Positions 33,833 to 46,147 of a DNA stretch of 64,000 nt are shown here, in pieces; positions within the stretch are counted from its first letter, which is position 1; each line of letters opens with the position of its first letter. This stretch comes from Crotalaria pallida (lineage: Eukaryota > Streptophyta > Magnoliopsida > Fabales > Fabaceae). The stretch lies in the NCBI GenBank assembly GCA_037953625.1, contig CM075649.1, positions 100,755,290 through 100,819,289 of the forward strand, in the 5' to 3' direction. The position numbers and the translations under genes are program-made. The notes beneath the pieces were generated by a model that was not told where the DNA came from, searched no databases, and worked only from the letters and a program-made list of their open reading frames with translations.

Positions 33833-35480
33833 CAAGGAGTTGCTTCACAAAATCAATTTAATAGAAATCCGAAAACATCGTAAAAACTCTTTTTGTTTCA
33901 AATACTCTTTAGCTCAATATTAACATTTTGAAAACTCAAGTTTTTGTCATAAAACAAATCTTAGACAACCATAAACACAATTCCACAAGCTCAAATAAAT
34001 CAAATCTAATTAATTTCAAAACCGATTACATACATCAACTAACACACAATCAACAACACACTTTGATAAATCAAGTCACATAAATAATTAACCAATTATT
34101 TATTTTAATTATAAACCAAATATTCATTCTCAAGTAAACACTTTCACAATCAAACACTTAGTTTAATTAGTCAACACATAATTACTTTCAAAATCATTTC
34201 ATTTTTATAAAACAAAACACTTAAACATACTTAAACTCATAAACCGAATACACACACATATATTCATTTAAACACAAAACTTTTTCCCAAACCAATTAGC
34301 TTAGCATCATTTCACAAATTACATTCATTATTTTTATGTCACTTCATGGAAAAGAATCCTAATCTAATTAACATGCATTGATCGAAAATTCTCACAAATC
34401 AAAGGAAGATTTATTCATTATTAAACACACAAATTATGAAATTATTTCTTCTTTGCCTTAACAAAACCGTGAGCTTGAACTTAGAAAAATTATCAAACTT
34501 TAATTTATTTTTCTTAACTTAAATCAAATCAAAGATCATGCAAGAACATAAAACATAGATCAATTTAGAAAATCATTTTTCAAGAACTTGTTTCTCTAAT
34601 TTCCTTCCAAAAACCGTGACATGCAACAAAAGAAAACATGATCTCTTACTTAAAATTAACATGCAAAGATCAAGTCTTAAGCTTTTCCACCAAAATGTGT
34701 AAAAATCATAGATCAACACAAACACTTTCAATTTGTTTTCCAAAAGACATAAAAATAATTTTTCAAAGTTCAACATCAACATGCATGCATTTAGATCTTG
34801 TAGATCAAGTCATAAAATCAAGCATAATAATACAAATCAAAGACAAAAATCATTTTGAGTAAGAAAAAGCCCAAAACCGTGACATATATTGAGAAAAGAC
34901 TAAAGCTTTTGTTCAAAGATTACATACAAGCTCGAGATCAAAACCTTTTTCAAAGATCAAAACAAAAATCAAAGCTTTATTGAGATTAAATCAAAAATCA
35001 AGACATGCAAGGTTCAAGATCATAACTTTTTAAAGATTGAAGCAAAGATCAAAGCTTTATCAAGATCAAAACCAAATCAAAGCATTTCAACTACTTAAAT
35101 CAACTTTCATAAACATAAAACTAACATGCAAGAACTTGAATCACAATAAAAATCATCATGACCTAGTTTCCTAGTCATGGCCGAATTCCAAAGTCCATAG
35201 TTTAAGGTTCTACAAGTTTGTTTTGCTCTTGAAAACTCAAGATCAAGGCTTAGAAATCACATGCAATCATAGATCAAGCATAAAAATAATCATGCAAGAA
35301 AAGAAAAGAAAGAAAATCACAAGACCAAAAGAAAAACCTAAACTAACACATCTTTCCTAAGGTCTTCGAATCACCCACCAAGGAAAGAAGATCTTCAAGT
35401 CTCCTTCACTTGATCTTCAAAGAAAAGTCTTGGATCTACTCTTGAACTCCTTCTTCTTTCTTCTTCCTAACTCACGGCCT

Positions 35481-35483
<3 letters not shown>

Positions 35484-35513
<30 letters not shown>
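35484..35513. repeat. (CT)n microsatellite
   Basis: Fourteen or so CT units. On the minus strand it is a GA run about 100 bp downstream of the TATA-like box, as in LTR B. Confidence 0.9.
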
Positions 35514-35515
<2 letters not shown>

Positions 35516-35611
35516 TTTCTTTCTCTAAGAGTTTTAAAGAGTCTCTTAGAGTGGTGTTTAGGTGTTGGAAGGGAATGAACTTGGTGAAGGGAAGATGAGC
35601 TAAGGCACCTC

Positions 35612-35620
35612 ATATATATA
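35612..35620 (-). promoter_or_regulatory. TATA-like box of LTR A
   Basis: The minus strand reads CTATATATATG about 790 bp from the LTR start (Athila insertion excluded), followed downstream by a GA-rich tract. This matches the TATA box/GA-tract layout in LTR B. Confidence 0.5.
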
Positions 35621-35884
35621 GACCACGAATTTCCTCCCTCTTTTGCCCTTAGTTGTTTGTTCGGTTATGCACAATTGGAAGGGGTAATTTGGTCCTCTCA
35701 AGAGTTTGCATGGGTGGAGTTTATCAAATTAAGGGGACAATGAGGAGTGAATTAGGGAACTAGGTCTCTTTAGGTTTAGTTACTCTTTGGCTTCTAGTTA
35801 GGGTTTTTCTACACACTTAGTTCCTCATGGTTCTAATCTTAATCTATAAGCTTCTTGCCTAAGAAAAAAAAAATCCTAGACTTA

Positions 35885-36002
35885 TACCCACACACATGCA
35901 TACGCTACACACACATACACATATACATACACATACACGTTGCACACATACATATACACATACATCATACGTTACACACATACATATACACATACATGCA
36001 TT
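35885..36002. repeat. ACATAC-rich tandem repeat
   Basis: Variants of ACACATACATATACACATACA, in about 40-45-bp larger units separated by ACGTTRCAC. A comparable ACATAC-rich stretch lies in LTR C (9840-10100). Confidence 0.8.
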
Positions 36003-36034
36003 ATCTTTTTACTTCTTAATCATTTTTAATTTAG

Positions 36035-36039
36035 AACAT
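36035..36039. repeat. Target-site duplication AACAT, left
   Basis: AACAT precedes the first Athila LTR and recurs directly after the second (46148-46152). Confidence 0.92.
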
Positions 36040-37155
36040 TGATCGAGGCCGTACCCGGTACAAATAAAAACAGTTTAAGTATAGTACTAGGAAGTGACTC
36101 CTAGGTCGTCTCCCAAGGAATATCTTATCAAGCAAAAGGTCGAACACATAGTATGCATAGAAAACAGGGGGGTTTTTTTGTATTGAATATTGAATAATTG
36201 AAATCAAAACAGAATTAAATCAAAACGAAGAAACAGATAAGGAAAAGCGGATAAACCCCTTTGGCTCGCGTTCACAACTCTATCATCGGTCACAAAAGAT
36301 CAATTTCTTTCCTCTTCACTGTCCAACTCGTGAGAATTAAATACTAAGCGAAAATTCAATTCTCACCCCAAAACCCAAACCTCTAATTAAGCATTAAAAG
36401 CCAAAGCATGGAGTTTTTACGAGTTTGCATAAATTAAGCATTCATACACATGGATTATCTCTATATAATGGAACTAAGCGAACCATAACATATCAATAAG
36501 CATGAAAACAGTGAATAAAAACGAAATAGCATTAAGAACAAAACCTCAAGAGTATGTGATACATTACCAAAGGGATTTAACCTAAGAGTTTAGCCTTCCA
36601 TGAAGAAAAATACCAAAAACGTGTAGAAAGGGAAGAGAGAGAAACCCTAGCAGCCACCACAAGCTTGGAGAGAAAAACTAAGCCTTCTCTATGAGAGAGA
36701 ATGTAAAAAACGTGGAATGATAAATCTCTCAGGGTTTACACGAATTTGGCTTTTTAAATCACAAAACGGGCCTAATTCATGGGCCCAAATCCTAAGGAAA
36801 GCTTATCTCTAAATTAAATCTAAAAATATCCTATAGATAAAGTCTAAATCTTAAAAGATATAACTAAATCTCAACTAATCCTAAAGATAGATTACAATCT
36901 TCACTTCATCATATATCTTCTCTTCCAAAATTAAATCTTCATTCCCAAAATGTCCAAAAAGCCCTTGTCCAAATATGACCTGAAAATAGAAATAGAATTA
37001 ATTAGGCTAAATAATCCCAAATTAAACAATATTCAGAATAATAGTCCAATAAACTCTAAATCACTAAATCAAGCTAAACAATGTCAAATAGGCAACAAGT
37101 ATCAATAATAGGAGTAAAATAATGCAAGGAATAATGGGAAATAAAATGCTCATCA
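36040..37155 (-). mobile_element. Athila-like 3' LTR
   Basis: Minus strand TGATGAGCATTTTATTTCC (start, 37155) to CCTCGATCA (end, 36040); 1116 bp. TTATATAG near 36475 on the minus strand is a possible TATA box. Confidence 0.93.
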
Positions 37156-37156
37156 A

Positions 37157-37175
37157 ATACCCCCACACTTATCCT
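37157..37175 (-). other. Athila-like polypurine tract
   Basis: The minus strand reads GGATAAGTGTGGGGGTATT directly before TGATGAG. Confidence 0.85.
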
Positions 37176-38751
37176 TTTGCACTCCTGGGCAAAACTAAGA
37201 ATTAGGACTGAGAAGATCAATATGCACCAAAGTGAATCATGCAACAAGATTACTACAACTAATGAATGCAAACCTAAGAGATTACATACTTCACAATGAA
37301 TTCTAGGAAATGCAAAGAAATGGGCAAAATCGAGCACATGAAGAAAATAAGGACCAAAGAATCAAGGCATCCATGAACATCATCCAATTATTTCAAATAT
37401 GCAAAGAAAACTAATGACATCAAGAGGGTAGTCACAAAGATGATAGAAACTCACAAGGATCACTCAATAGTGTTTACACTCAAGTGTTTAAGGTTAATCA
37501 GTGTTTACACTCAAGGCACAACATGAAAAACAAACACAACCATAGGCTTGACAAGCCTCTAACATCAACAATCAACATACATGCACATTAAGATCAAAAG
37601 GTCTTTTCAGGGTTGTAATGGGGCCAAGGACAAGGTAGGATAAAAATATGGAAAATGTAGCTAAAACCCAGGGAATAGAGGAGCAATGGGGAATAAGTAA
37701 AAAAAATAAGCACAATCCACCCCAGAATGAAATGGTAAACATAACAACAACCTCTAATTCCAATCCTCCATGCCTCAATCAACCTTTTATTCCATTTTTT
37801 TTTCTTTTTTTTTTCTTCTTCTTCTTTCTTTCTTTTTTTTTTCATCATTCATTTTTTCAATTTTTTTTTTATTGCAGAACTTCATGAACGAAAGGAAAGA
37901 AGAAACAACAAAAATGGCATAATGAGATAAAGCCATAATTACATCACCGACCATAGAGGCAAAACCCAGAACTCACAAGAGATGAAGAACAAAGCACCCT
38001 CGCTTACTTAATACCCATTCCCAAAACAATTCCAAAGCTCCAACATTCCCTAAGGTTAGGACAATCATGGTTTTTCAGTCATAGGCTTGTAATGAGCTAA
38101 AGAACAAAGAAAAGGGATATAAAGGCTCAAAGGGGCTATCAAAGGATAAATTCATTCAAGGTAGGCTCATATGGCTAGTGGCTTATTCAATAAAAAAAAA
38201 CAATGCCTACATCATTTCAAAATGTGCATGGGAATATCAAGTATCAACAAGAGTCAAGTCAAGTTCTAGAGTGCAAGTAATCCAGAGTGCAATCACACAT
38301 GAAAGAAAATTAGGTGGCATATATAGCAATCCACCCACAATTAAGGCTCAAATCCTCACAAAAGGGACAATTCTATCACAGTGTTACCACCTCTTAATTA
38401 TCAAAAGCAACTTTACACACAGAAATGCATGAATTCAGACACAAGATACCAAGACTCTACTAAAATGAAGCAAAAACATGCAAGAAAATGCCCAAAACTT
38501 AGCAAAACCTAAAAAAAATCAAAGCAAAAATATGCAACCTAAACTACTCTCCCCCCCACACTTAAATCACACATTGTCCTCAATGTAAAACAAATAGCAG
38601 AATCAGACAGATATAGACAAGTGGAATAAAAGTAGTAAAGAAGGAGAAAAGAAGACTCCCTAAATCATGGTGGGTCAAAAATGGGGTCGACCAATGAGGC
38701 TTCCTCCACAGGTGCATCATCCAAAGTAGGAGAGGTTAGGAAAGGCTTGAG
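37176..38751 (-). other. Athila-like 3' non-coding region
   Basis: No coding sequence is recognised. It contains a long T/C tract (about 37790-37875), and its GAA/A-run complement yields meaningless open frames. A second polypurine-like tract (38548-38585) lies at the integrase end. Confidence 0.7.
38548..38585 (-). other. Second polypurine-like tract with GAGGACAATGT motif
   Basis: The minus strand reads TTGAGGACAATGTGTGATTT and then AAGTGTGGGGGGGAGAG, about 170 bp after the integrase stop. This resembles the true polypurine tract and lies 1.4 kb upstream of it. Confidence 0.6.
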
Positions 38752-41700
38752 TCAGTGACCATTGACTTTGAAGCTCTTGTCTGTGGACTCACTCTTGATC
38801 TCCACAGTGCCATAAGGAAACACCTGGGTGACTACAAACGGTCCAATCCATTTAGAGCGGAGCTTTCCACTCATGATTCCAAGCCTAGAGTTGTAGAGCA
38901 ACACTTTTTGACCAACCAAGAACTCCTTTCTGCAAATTGAGCTATCATGGAGCTTCTTGGTCTTCTCTTTGTAGAACTTGGAATTCTCATAGGCCTCCAA
39001 ACGGATCTCATCTAGCTCACTCAACTGCAGCTTCCTCTCCTCACCCGCTTGATCAAGAGCTAAGTTACATTGCTTCACAGCCCAATATGCACGGTGCTCT
39101 ATCTCCACAGGCAAGTGGCACGCCTTACCAAAGACAACCCGATAGGGTGACATCCCTATGGGTGCCTTGTAAGCAGTCCGATGGGCCCATAAAGCATCCT
39201 CCAATCGTGTGCTCCAATCCTTTCTATTAGGCTTCACCATCTTCTCCAAAATCCGCTTGATCTCTCTGTTTGAAATCTCAGCTTGCCCATTGCTTTGGGG
39301 GTGATATGGTGTAGAAACTTTGTGCACAACCCCATACTTCTTGAGCAAAGCTTGCATGGATCTATTGCAGAAGTGTGTGCCTTGATCACTGACTATGGCT
39401 CTAGGTATGCCAAACCTGCAAAGGATATTAGTCCTGACAAAATCTACAACAACCTGAGCATCATTAGTCCTGGTGGCCTTAGCTTCCACCCATTTGGATA
39501 CATAATCCACAGCAAGTAAGATATAATAAAAACCAAAAGAAACAGGAAAGGGACCCATGAAATCTATACCCCAGACATCAAACACCTCACAGAACAACAT
39601 AGGTTGTTGCGGCATCTATTGCCTCCAAGATAGGGCGCCTCCTGCTCTTTGACATTGCTCACATGAGTTGCAGATTTTGCTTGCATCCTTGAAGATGGTA
39701 GGCCAATAAAATCCAGAATCCAGCACCTTTCGTGCTGTCCTTTGACTGCCAAGGTGGCCTCCAACTGGTGAAGCATGGCAAAATTGGAGAACCGATTGGA
39801 TCTCCTGGTCTGGAATGCACCTGCGAATGACCTTATCACTGCAAAAACGCCACAAATAGGGGTCATCCCATACATAATACTTGGCATCGCTCTTCAATTT
39901 GTCTCTTTGAGCTTTGGATGCCAAGGGTGGAAAAACATATGCAACTATATAATTTACAATATCAGCAAACCAAGGAGTAAGGGGAGGGGGATGTGAAACA
40001 TGCAAAACTAAAAGCTGCTCATCCGGGAAGTCATCCCGGATAGGAAATGCATCCTCCTCTCTCTCTATTCTGCTCAAGTGGTCTGCGACAAGGTTATGCG
40101 CACCACTCCGATCCTGAATCTCAAGATCAAACTCCTGGAGGAGCAACATCCATCTAATCAACCTAGGTTTGGAATCTGTCTTTTTCAAAAGATACTTCAG
40201 AGCAGCATGATCAGTATACACCACAACCTTAGAACCTAATAGATATGATCTAAACTTATCAAGTGCAAAGACAATGGCTAACAGATCTTTTTCAGTTGTG
40301 GTGTAATTAACTTGTGCTGAATCTAAAGTCCTAGATGCATAATAAATCACATGAGACATCTTACCAACCCTTTGGGAGAGAACTGCTCCCAAAGCATAAT
40401 TCGAGGCATCGGTCATGAGCTCAAATGGGAGGGTCCAGTCAGGTGGTTGGATGATGGGAGTGGTGGTGAGTGCTCTCTTTAGCTCATCAAATGCCTTCTT
40501 GCATTGGTCTCCAAACTCAAATGTGGTATCCTTTTGAAGCAAGTTGGATAGTGGAAGGGCTATCTTGCTAAAGTTCTGAATAAACCTGCGATAAAAACCT
40601 GCATGGCCAAGAAAAGAAAGCACCTCTCGCACGCAAGAGGGGTAAGGCAAATGTGATATTACATGCAGCTTAGCAGGGTCAACCTCTATGCCCTTATGCG
40701 AAATAATGTGCCCTAAGACTATGCCTTGTTCTACCATAAAATGACATTTTTCAAAATTCAAGACAAGGTTAGTCTCAATGCACCTATTAAGCACCTTAGA
40801 CAAACTATCAAGACATGCATCAAAAGAGGAACCATATACACTAAAATCATCCATGAAGACCTCTATGCAATGCTCAAGTAAGTCATTAAAAATACTCATC
40901 ATAGATCTTTGAAAAGTGCCAGGAGCATTGCATAGGCCAAAAGGCATCTTCCTATAAGCAAATGTACCAAAAGGACAGGTAAATGTGGTCTTATGTTGGT
41001 CCTCTGGTGCAATACAGATTTGGAAATAACCAGAGAAACCATCTAAGAAGCAATAGTGAGATTTACCTGCTAGGCGCTCCAACATCTGATCAATGAAGGG
41101 AAGAGGAAAGTGATCCTTGCGGGTCGCCTGGTTGAGCTTCCTATAATCAATGCAGACTCTCCAACTGTTCTGCACTCTAGTGGGAATCAGCTCATCCTTC
41201 TCATTTTTGACAACTGTCACCCCAGACTTCTTGGGAACTACTTGAACCGGGCTTACCCAAGTGCTGTCTGAAATGGGGTAGATAATGCCAGCTTGCAGCA
41301 GCTTGGTGACCTCTTTCTTCACCACATCAAGAATCTGGGGGTTCAACCGTCTCTGGGGTTGTCTCACTGGTTTAGCCCCATCCTCCAATAAAATCCGATG
41401 CATGCACATGGAGGGGCTAATACCAGGTATGTCTGCCAAAGTCCATCCTATTGCCCTTTTGTTTGCTCTAATCACATCCAACAGCTTCTTCTCTTGATCA
41501 ACAGAAAGGGAGGTAGAGATGATCACTGGAAGTTTCTGCTCAGCCTCCAAGTAAGCATATTTGAGATGAGGAGGAAGGGGCTTCAGGTCTAATAAAGGTG
41601 CCTGCATCACAGATGGAACTAAAGGAGCAGCAGAATTGGATTCTGCCGCCTGCACCTGAACAAGTGAATTAGACTCATGCAAAACAGAAATGGGGTTAGC

Positions 41701-42567
41701 ATGATCTGAATCTATATCATATGAATCAACAGATGCAGTAGCAGAATTTAAAAACTGGTCAATTTCAATGCATGCAGTGCACATTTCGGAATCAGAACAT
41801 GCAGAACAAGTAAATGAGCTAGTGAAAGATGGCAAATCATAATCATGCAAAAAGTCTAGAACATGCTCATCAATCAGATCATCAATCAAGTCAACATGAA
41901 AGACAGAGTGGTCATCAGAAAAATGTTTCATAGCATCAAAAATATTGAATCGAACCACACTGTCATCAAATTTCATGGAAAGTGTACCTGCATGCACATC
42001 TATCTTGGTTCGGACTGTTTTCAAAAATGGTCTCCCTAATATGATAGGGACAGCACTACGAGAGGTGTCCTCTTCCATATCAAGAATTTAAAAATCAGCA
42101 GGAAAGATAAGCTCTTCAACCCGAACCAGGACATCCTCTATCAAACCTGCGGGGTAGGCAGTAGATCTATTTGCCAAGTGAATAACCACACCCGTAGGTT
42201 GAAGGGGTCCAAGTGAAAGAGACTTGAAAACAGACATAGGCATAACATTAATAGATGCTCCTAAATCTAGCAAAGCATTCTCAAATTTAGTATTACCTAT
42301 GATACAAGGCAAAGAGAAAGTTCCAGGATCCTTACACTTTTCAGGAATATGAGGGACGGGTTTACCTATAAGAGCAGAGACATTTCTTCCCATGTTGATC
42401 CTCTCATTGCCCTTGAGCTTCCGTTTGTGTGTGCATAGATCCTTCAAGAACTTTGCATACCTTGGAATCTGCTTGATTGCATCAAGAAGGGGTATGTTGA
42501 CTTCCACCTTCCTGAATGTGTCAAGTATCTCTTTGTCAATCTCTTCCATTTTCTTGCTTTGAGTCAC
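38752..42567 (-). pseudogene. pol: Athila-like Pol (protease-RT-RNase H-integrase), two nonsense codons
   Basis: One frame runs from about 42567 to 38752 with two stops. Segment 42088-42567 holds the protease (LLDLGASINVMP). Its TAA at 42088-42090 precedes segment 39616-42078 (820 codons), which has the RT (FMDDFSVYG), RNase H (TDASNYALGAVL, TDHAALKYLL) and the integrase zinc finger (CHASPVGGHLG ... CNSCEQC). A TAG at 39616-39618 precedes 38752-39615 (287 codons) with the integrase catalytic D, D, E (WGIDFMGPF, IVSDQGTHF, QAEISNREI) and a C-terminal SH3-like part (WIGPFVVTQVFPYG). Integrase order after RT defines Ty3. The two stops separate protease, RT and integrase core. Gag is in another frame upstream. 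Confidence 0.93.
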
Positions 42568-44306
42568 CCCCCTTGGTGGGAAAGGAAGAGGAATGGGGGT
42601 GGTTGTTGGGCAGCAGCAGGTGTTGTGCTTGTGGAAGGCTGAGCTGGATTGGATTTTCTGGTACTTGTGTGCTCACTCTCCTCGACCATTTGGCTCTTCT
42701 TGTTGGTTGAAACTAGATCATCTTTGTTGAGGTCAGATTCTGGTGTGGGTGTGACAATCTGCTTCCCTGACCTTAGACTAATGGCATTCACATTCTGGTT
42801 TGGATTGATCACTGTTTGGGATGGCAACTTGTTAGAATTCTGAGATTGCATAGTGTTGATTGCTGTTTCCATCTGTCCCATCTGATTGGTCAAAGATTGA
42901 ATGGAGGCCTCTTGTCTTTGAATGGATGCTCTAGTTTCCTGTTGGAATTGGAGATTTTGCATGGTCATCTGTTTCATCAGCTCTTCCAATGAAGGCTGCT
43001 GCTCAGTAGTAGGAGCTGGTGGTGCAGAATTAGCTTGTTGTTGTTGTCTCTGTTGCTGGACTGGAGGAGGTACATATGGTGGTCTGGAAATGTTCTGAAA
43101 TTGAACCTGTGAAGGTTGCTGATCAGACCATCTCAGGTTGGGATGGTTCCTCCAACCAGGGTTGTATCTATTGGTAGAGAGATCAAAGTTCTGTGGCTGC
43201 TGATTTCTACTGTTGAAGATGTTGGCGGCATATGCCTCAGGTTGGTCAGCACCAGTCGTTGGTTGCTGCTCCACAGAAGGGCATGCATCTGTGGGGTGCT
43301 CAGCGGATGTGCATATGCCACATAATCTAGCAGGCATGGACAACTTCTTCTGGTTGATGGCCAATTGAGTGACCAAAGTTGTAAGTGAATCTATCTTCTG
43401 TTCAAGCTTCTCAACCTTACCAGAACTTGTGCCAACATCATTCACTCCTCTCACTATGATTGCATCACTGTTGCCTCTTGCATGGAATTGTTGACAATTG
43501 GAAGCCATCTTCTCAATCTTGACTCTGGCTTCTAAAGGTGTCATGTCTCCCAGAGCACCACCACTTGCAGCATCAAGCATGTTTCTCTCCATGAGGTTGA
43601 GACCTTCATAGAAATATTGAATAAGCAGCTGCTCTGAGATCTGATGGTGGGGGCAGCTCGCACACAGTCTCTTGAATCTCTCCCAATACTCATAGAGACT
43701 TTCTCCACTTTGTTGCCTGATGCCTGATATATCCTTTCGGATTGCTGTTGTTCTGCATGCAGGGAAGAATTTCTCCAAAAATGCCCTCTTCAGGTCATCC
43801 CAGACTGTGATAGAACCAGGGGCCAGATCGTACAACCAATCCTTGGCTAGCCCCTCTAGGGAGTGTGGGAATGCCTTAAGACAAACATGATCCTCTTGCA
43901 CATCATGTGGTTTCATAGTAGCACAGACAATATGGAACTGCTTGAGATGTTTATGAGGATCCTCACCTGCAAGACCATTAAACTTGGGCAACAAATGAAT
44001 TAGTCCAGACCTTAGCTCATACGGGTCATCGGGATACTGGATGCACAAATCTTCAATAGTGAAATCAGGTGCAGCCAGCTCCCTCAATGTCCTCTCACGT
44101 GGTGGAGGTTGAGCCATATTTTCAGAATAATCAGAATAAGAATCAGAATTTATAGGAATAGAAGAAAAAGAAGCAAACTCACTATGTAAAGACTCAATAG
44201 ACTCACTACCTATGGACTGGTTCCTATTTTGTCTAACTAGTCTGTGATAAGTTCTATCAATTTCAGGGTTATATGGATGCAAGTAGCTTGGGTTGCCCCT
44301 AGTCAT
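42564..44306 (-). CDS. gag: Athila-like Gag
   Basis: About 580 residues from the ATG ending at 44306 (MTRGNPSYLHPYNPEIDRTY). The upstream extension of the open frame to 44465 reads through an A/T-rich leader and looks spurious. The Gag core covers APDFTIEDLCIQYPDDPYEL through LLPKFNGLAGEDPHKHLKQF and YEYWERFKRLCASCPHH. A zinc knuckle CGICTSAEHPTDAC (CX2CX4HX4C) follows near the middle, then a Gln-rich C-terminal half. The frame ends at 42564 in the Pro-rich joint to protease, whose frame differs by one step. In intact Athila elements gag and pol are often one frame, so an indel near 42567-42610 is likely. Confidence 0.9.
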   Translation of the reverse strand: MTRGNPSYLHPYNPEIDRTYHRLVRQNRNQSIGSESIESLHSEFASFSSIPINSDSYSDYSENMAQPPPRERTLRELAAPDFTIEDLCIQYPDDPYELRSGLIHLLPKFNGLAGEDPHKHLKQFHIVCATMKPHDVQEDHVCLKAFPHSLEGLAKDWLYDLAPGSITVWDDLKRAFLEKFFPACRTTAIRKDISGIRQQSGESLYEYWERFKRLCASCPHHQISEQLLIQYFYEGLNLMERNMLDAASGGALGDMTPLEARVKIEKMASNCQQFHARGNSDAIIVRGVNDVGTSSGKVEKLEQKIDSLTTLVTQLAINQKKLSMPARLCGICTSAEHPTDACPSVEQQPTTGADQPEAYAANIFNSRNQQPQNFDLSTNRYNPGWRNHPNLRWSDQQPSQVQFQNISRPPYVPPPVQQQRQQQQANSAPPAPTTEQQPSLEELMKQMTMQNLQFQQETRASIQRQEASIQSLTNQMGQMETAINTMQSQNSNKLPSQTVINPNQNVNAISLRSGKQIVTPTPESDLNKDDLVSTNKKSQMVEESEHTSTRKSNPAQPSTSTTPAAAQQPPPFLFLSHQGG

Positions 44307-45008
44307 GTACTGAACAGAACACCATGAAGCATAGCAAACTGTCACTAATATACATGACCAAAATAGGCAACAAAATTTTTTATTTTTTAAAATTTTTTTC
44401 TTTATTTTTTTCAGCACCCTAAAATCATGAAAACATACCACAAAAAGTTTGAGGACAAAATTCAAAAGGGAACCAAGTCAAACAATTAAATCAGAGACCA
44501 AAAACTAAGAAAATAAAACTTGTAAAATAAAAAAGAAATAGTAAAACGGCTTTTTCAGGATCCAGACGAAGGAGATTTCTGACATAGTCAGAAAAATCAG
44601 ATTATTCAGAAAATTCCCTTCGATTTGATATAAAATTCGTCAAATTCCGAGTTACGGGTCAAAAGTTGCGACGATTTGAAGAAAGTGCTGCTAAAACATG
44701 GAAAATTTTTCTGGAACTCACAACCAGTGATGATCTGAGTGATCGTGGTGCCTCAAAACCTTTTTATATGATAAAAGTAGTGTGGATATAAATTTTCGTG
44801 CAAAAATTCCACCCACAACTATGTGAACTAGCAACCACAGAATCAATCAAATACACTAATTGCAACAAAATAGCAAAACAGCAAACAGTGCAACTTCAAC
44901 CGGTTATCAGAATTGACTACTAGACCCTAAATCAGACACGACACACTATAATAACTATACTAACTACGACACTAACTAACTACTAATGACCTTGGCAAGA
45001 ACCGATAT

Positions 45009-45026
45009 TCCCCGGCAACGGCGCCA
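45009..45026 (-). other. Primer binding site, tRNA-Asp type
   Basis: The minus strand reads TGGCGCCGTTGCCGGGGA, the primer site typical of Athila/Tat elements, 4 nt inside the LTR end. Confidence 0.92.
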
Positions 45027-45030
45027 AATT

Positions 45031-46147
45031 TGATCGAGGTCGTACCCGATACAAATAAAAACAATTTAAGTATAGTACTAGGAAGTGACTCCTAGGTCGT
45101 CTCCCAAGGAATATCTTATCAAGCAAAAGGTCGAACACATAGTATGCATAGAAAACAGGGGGGGTTTTTTTGTATTGAATATTGAATAATTGAAATCAAA
45201 ACAGAATTAAATCAAAACGAAGAAACAGATAAGGAAAAGCGGATAAACCCCTTTGGCTCGCGTTCACAACTCTATCATCGGTCACAAAAGATCAATTTCT
45301 TTCCTCTTCACTGTCCAACTCGTGAGAATTAAATACTAAGCAAAAATTCAATTCTCACCCCAAAACCCAAACCTCTAATTAAGCATTAAAAGCCAAAGCA
45401 TGGAGTTTTTATGAGTTTGCATAAATTAAGCATTCATACACATGGATTATCTCTATATAATGGAACTAAGCGAACCATAACATATCAATAAGCATGAAAA
45501 CAGTGAATAAAAACGAAATAGCATTAAGAACAAAACCTCAAGAGTATGTGATACATTACCAAAGGGATTTAACCTAAGAGTTTAGCCTTCCATGAAGAAA
45601 AATACCAAAAACGTGTAGAAAGGGAAGAGAGAGAAACCCTAGCAGCCACCACAAGCTTGGAGAGCAAAACTAAGCCTTCTCTATGAGAGAGAATGTAAAA
45701 AACGTGGAATGATAGATCTCTCAGGGTTTACACGAATTTGGCTTTTTAAATCACAAAACGGGCCTAATTCATGGGCCCAAATCCTAAGGAAAGCTTATCT
45801 CTAAATTAAATCTAAAAATATCCTATAGATAAAATCTAAATCTTAAAAGATATAACTAAATCTCAACTAATCCTAAAGATAGATTACAATCTTCACTTCA
45901 TCATATATCTTCTCTTCCAAAATTAAATCTTCATTCCCAAAATGTCCAAAAAGCCCTTGTCCAAATATGACCTGAAAATAGAAATAGAATTAATTAGGCT
46001 AAATAATCCCAAATTAAACAATATTCAGAATAATAGTCCAATAAACTCTAAATCACTAAATCAAGCTAAACAATGTCAAATAGGCAACAAGTATCAATAA
46101 TAGGAGTAAAATAATGCAAGGAATAATGGGAAATAAAATGCTCATCA
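45031..46147 (-). mobile_element. Athila-like 5' LTR
   Basis: 1117 bp, about 99% identical to 36040-37155. Differences include a G-run one base longer near 45160. Confidence 0.93.

Larger units (their letters stand above)
31964..36039 (-). mobile_element. LTR A (3' LTR), middle piece
   Basis: It starts with the duplicated TAGTT (31964-31968) and continues LTR A, collinear with E1 in reverse: 31970-32060 with about 3160-3225, 33240-33480 with about 1570-1810, and 33640-34560 with about 385-1400. It ends at the Athila insertion, in AACAT (36035-36039). It contains the minisatellite, hairpin, donor-like site, CT repeat, TATA-like box and ACATAC repeats listed separately, and no coding sequence. 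Confidence 0.9.
36040..46147 (-). mobile_element. Athila-like Ty3 retrotransposon, nearly complete
   Basis: A 10.1-kb element with two 1.12-kb LTRs, a tRNA-Asp primer site, gag, protease, RT, RNase H, integrase and a polypurine tract in Ty3 order. Target duplications AACAT lie on both sides. The LTRs differ at about eight sites, so the insertion is fairly recent. Gag-protease reading is shifted and pol has two stops, so it is not autonomous now. No env-like gene is seen in the 1.6 kb between integrase and the 3' LTR, where some Athila elements have one. Confidence 0.92.

Noticed and set aside
33461..36039. TGTAACATCCC at 33461 as the start of a separate LTR
   Set aside because: The DNA on both sides is collinear with E1 near 1570-1600, and TGTAACAT also occurs at the comparable place in LTR C (8465). 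It is an internal motif, not an element end.
37572..37887. Frames around the long T/C tract, including Phe- or Lys-rich peptides
   Set aside because: Homopolymer-like translation in the Athila 3' non-coding region; no homologous protein features.
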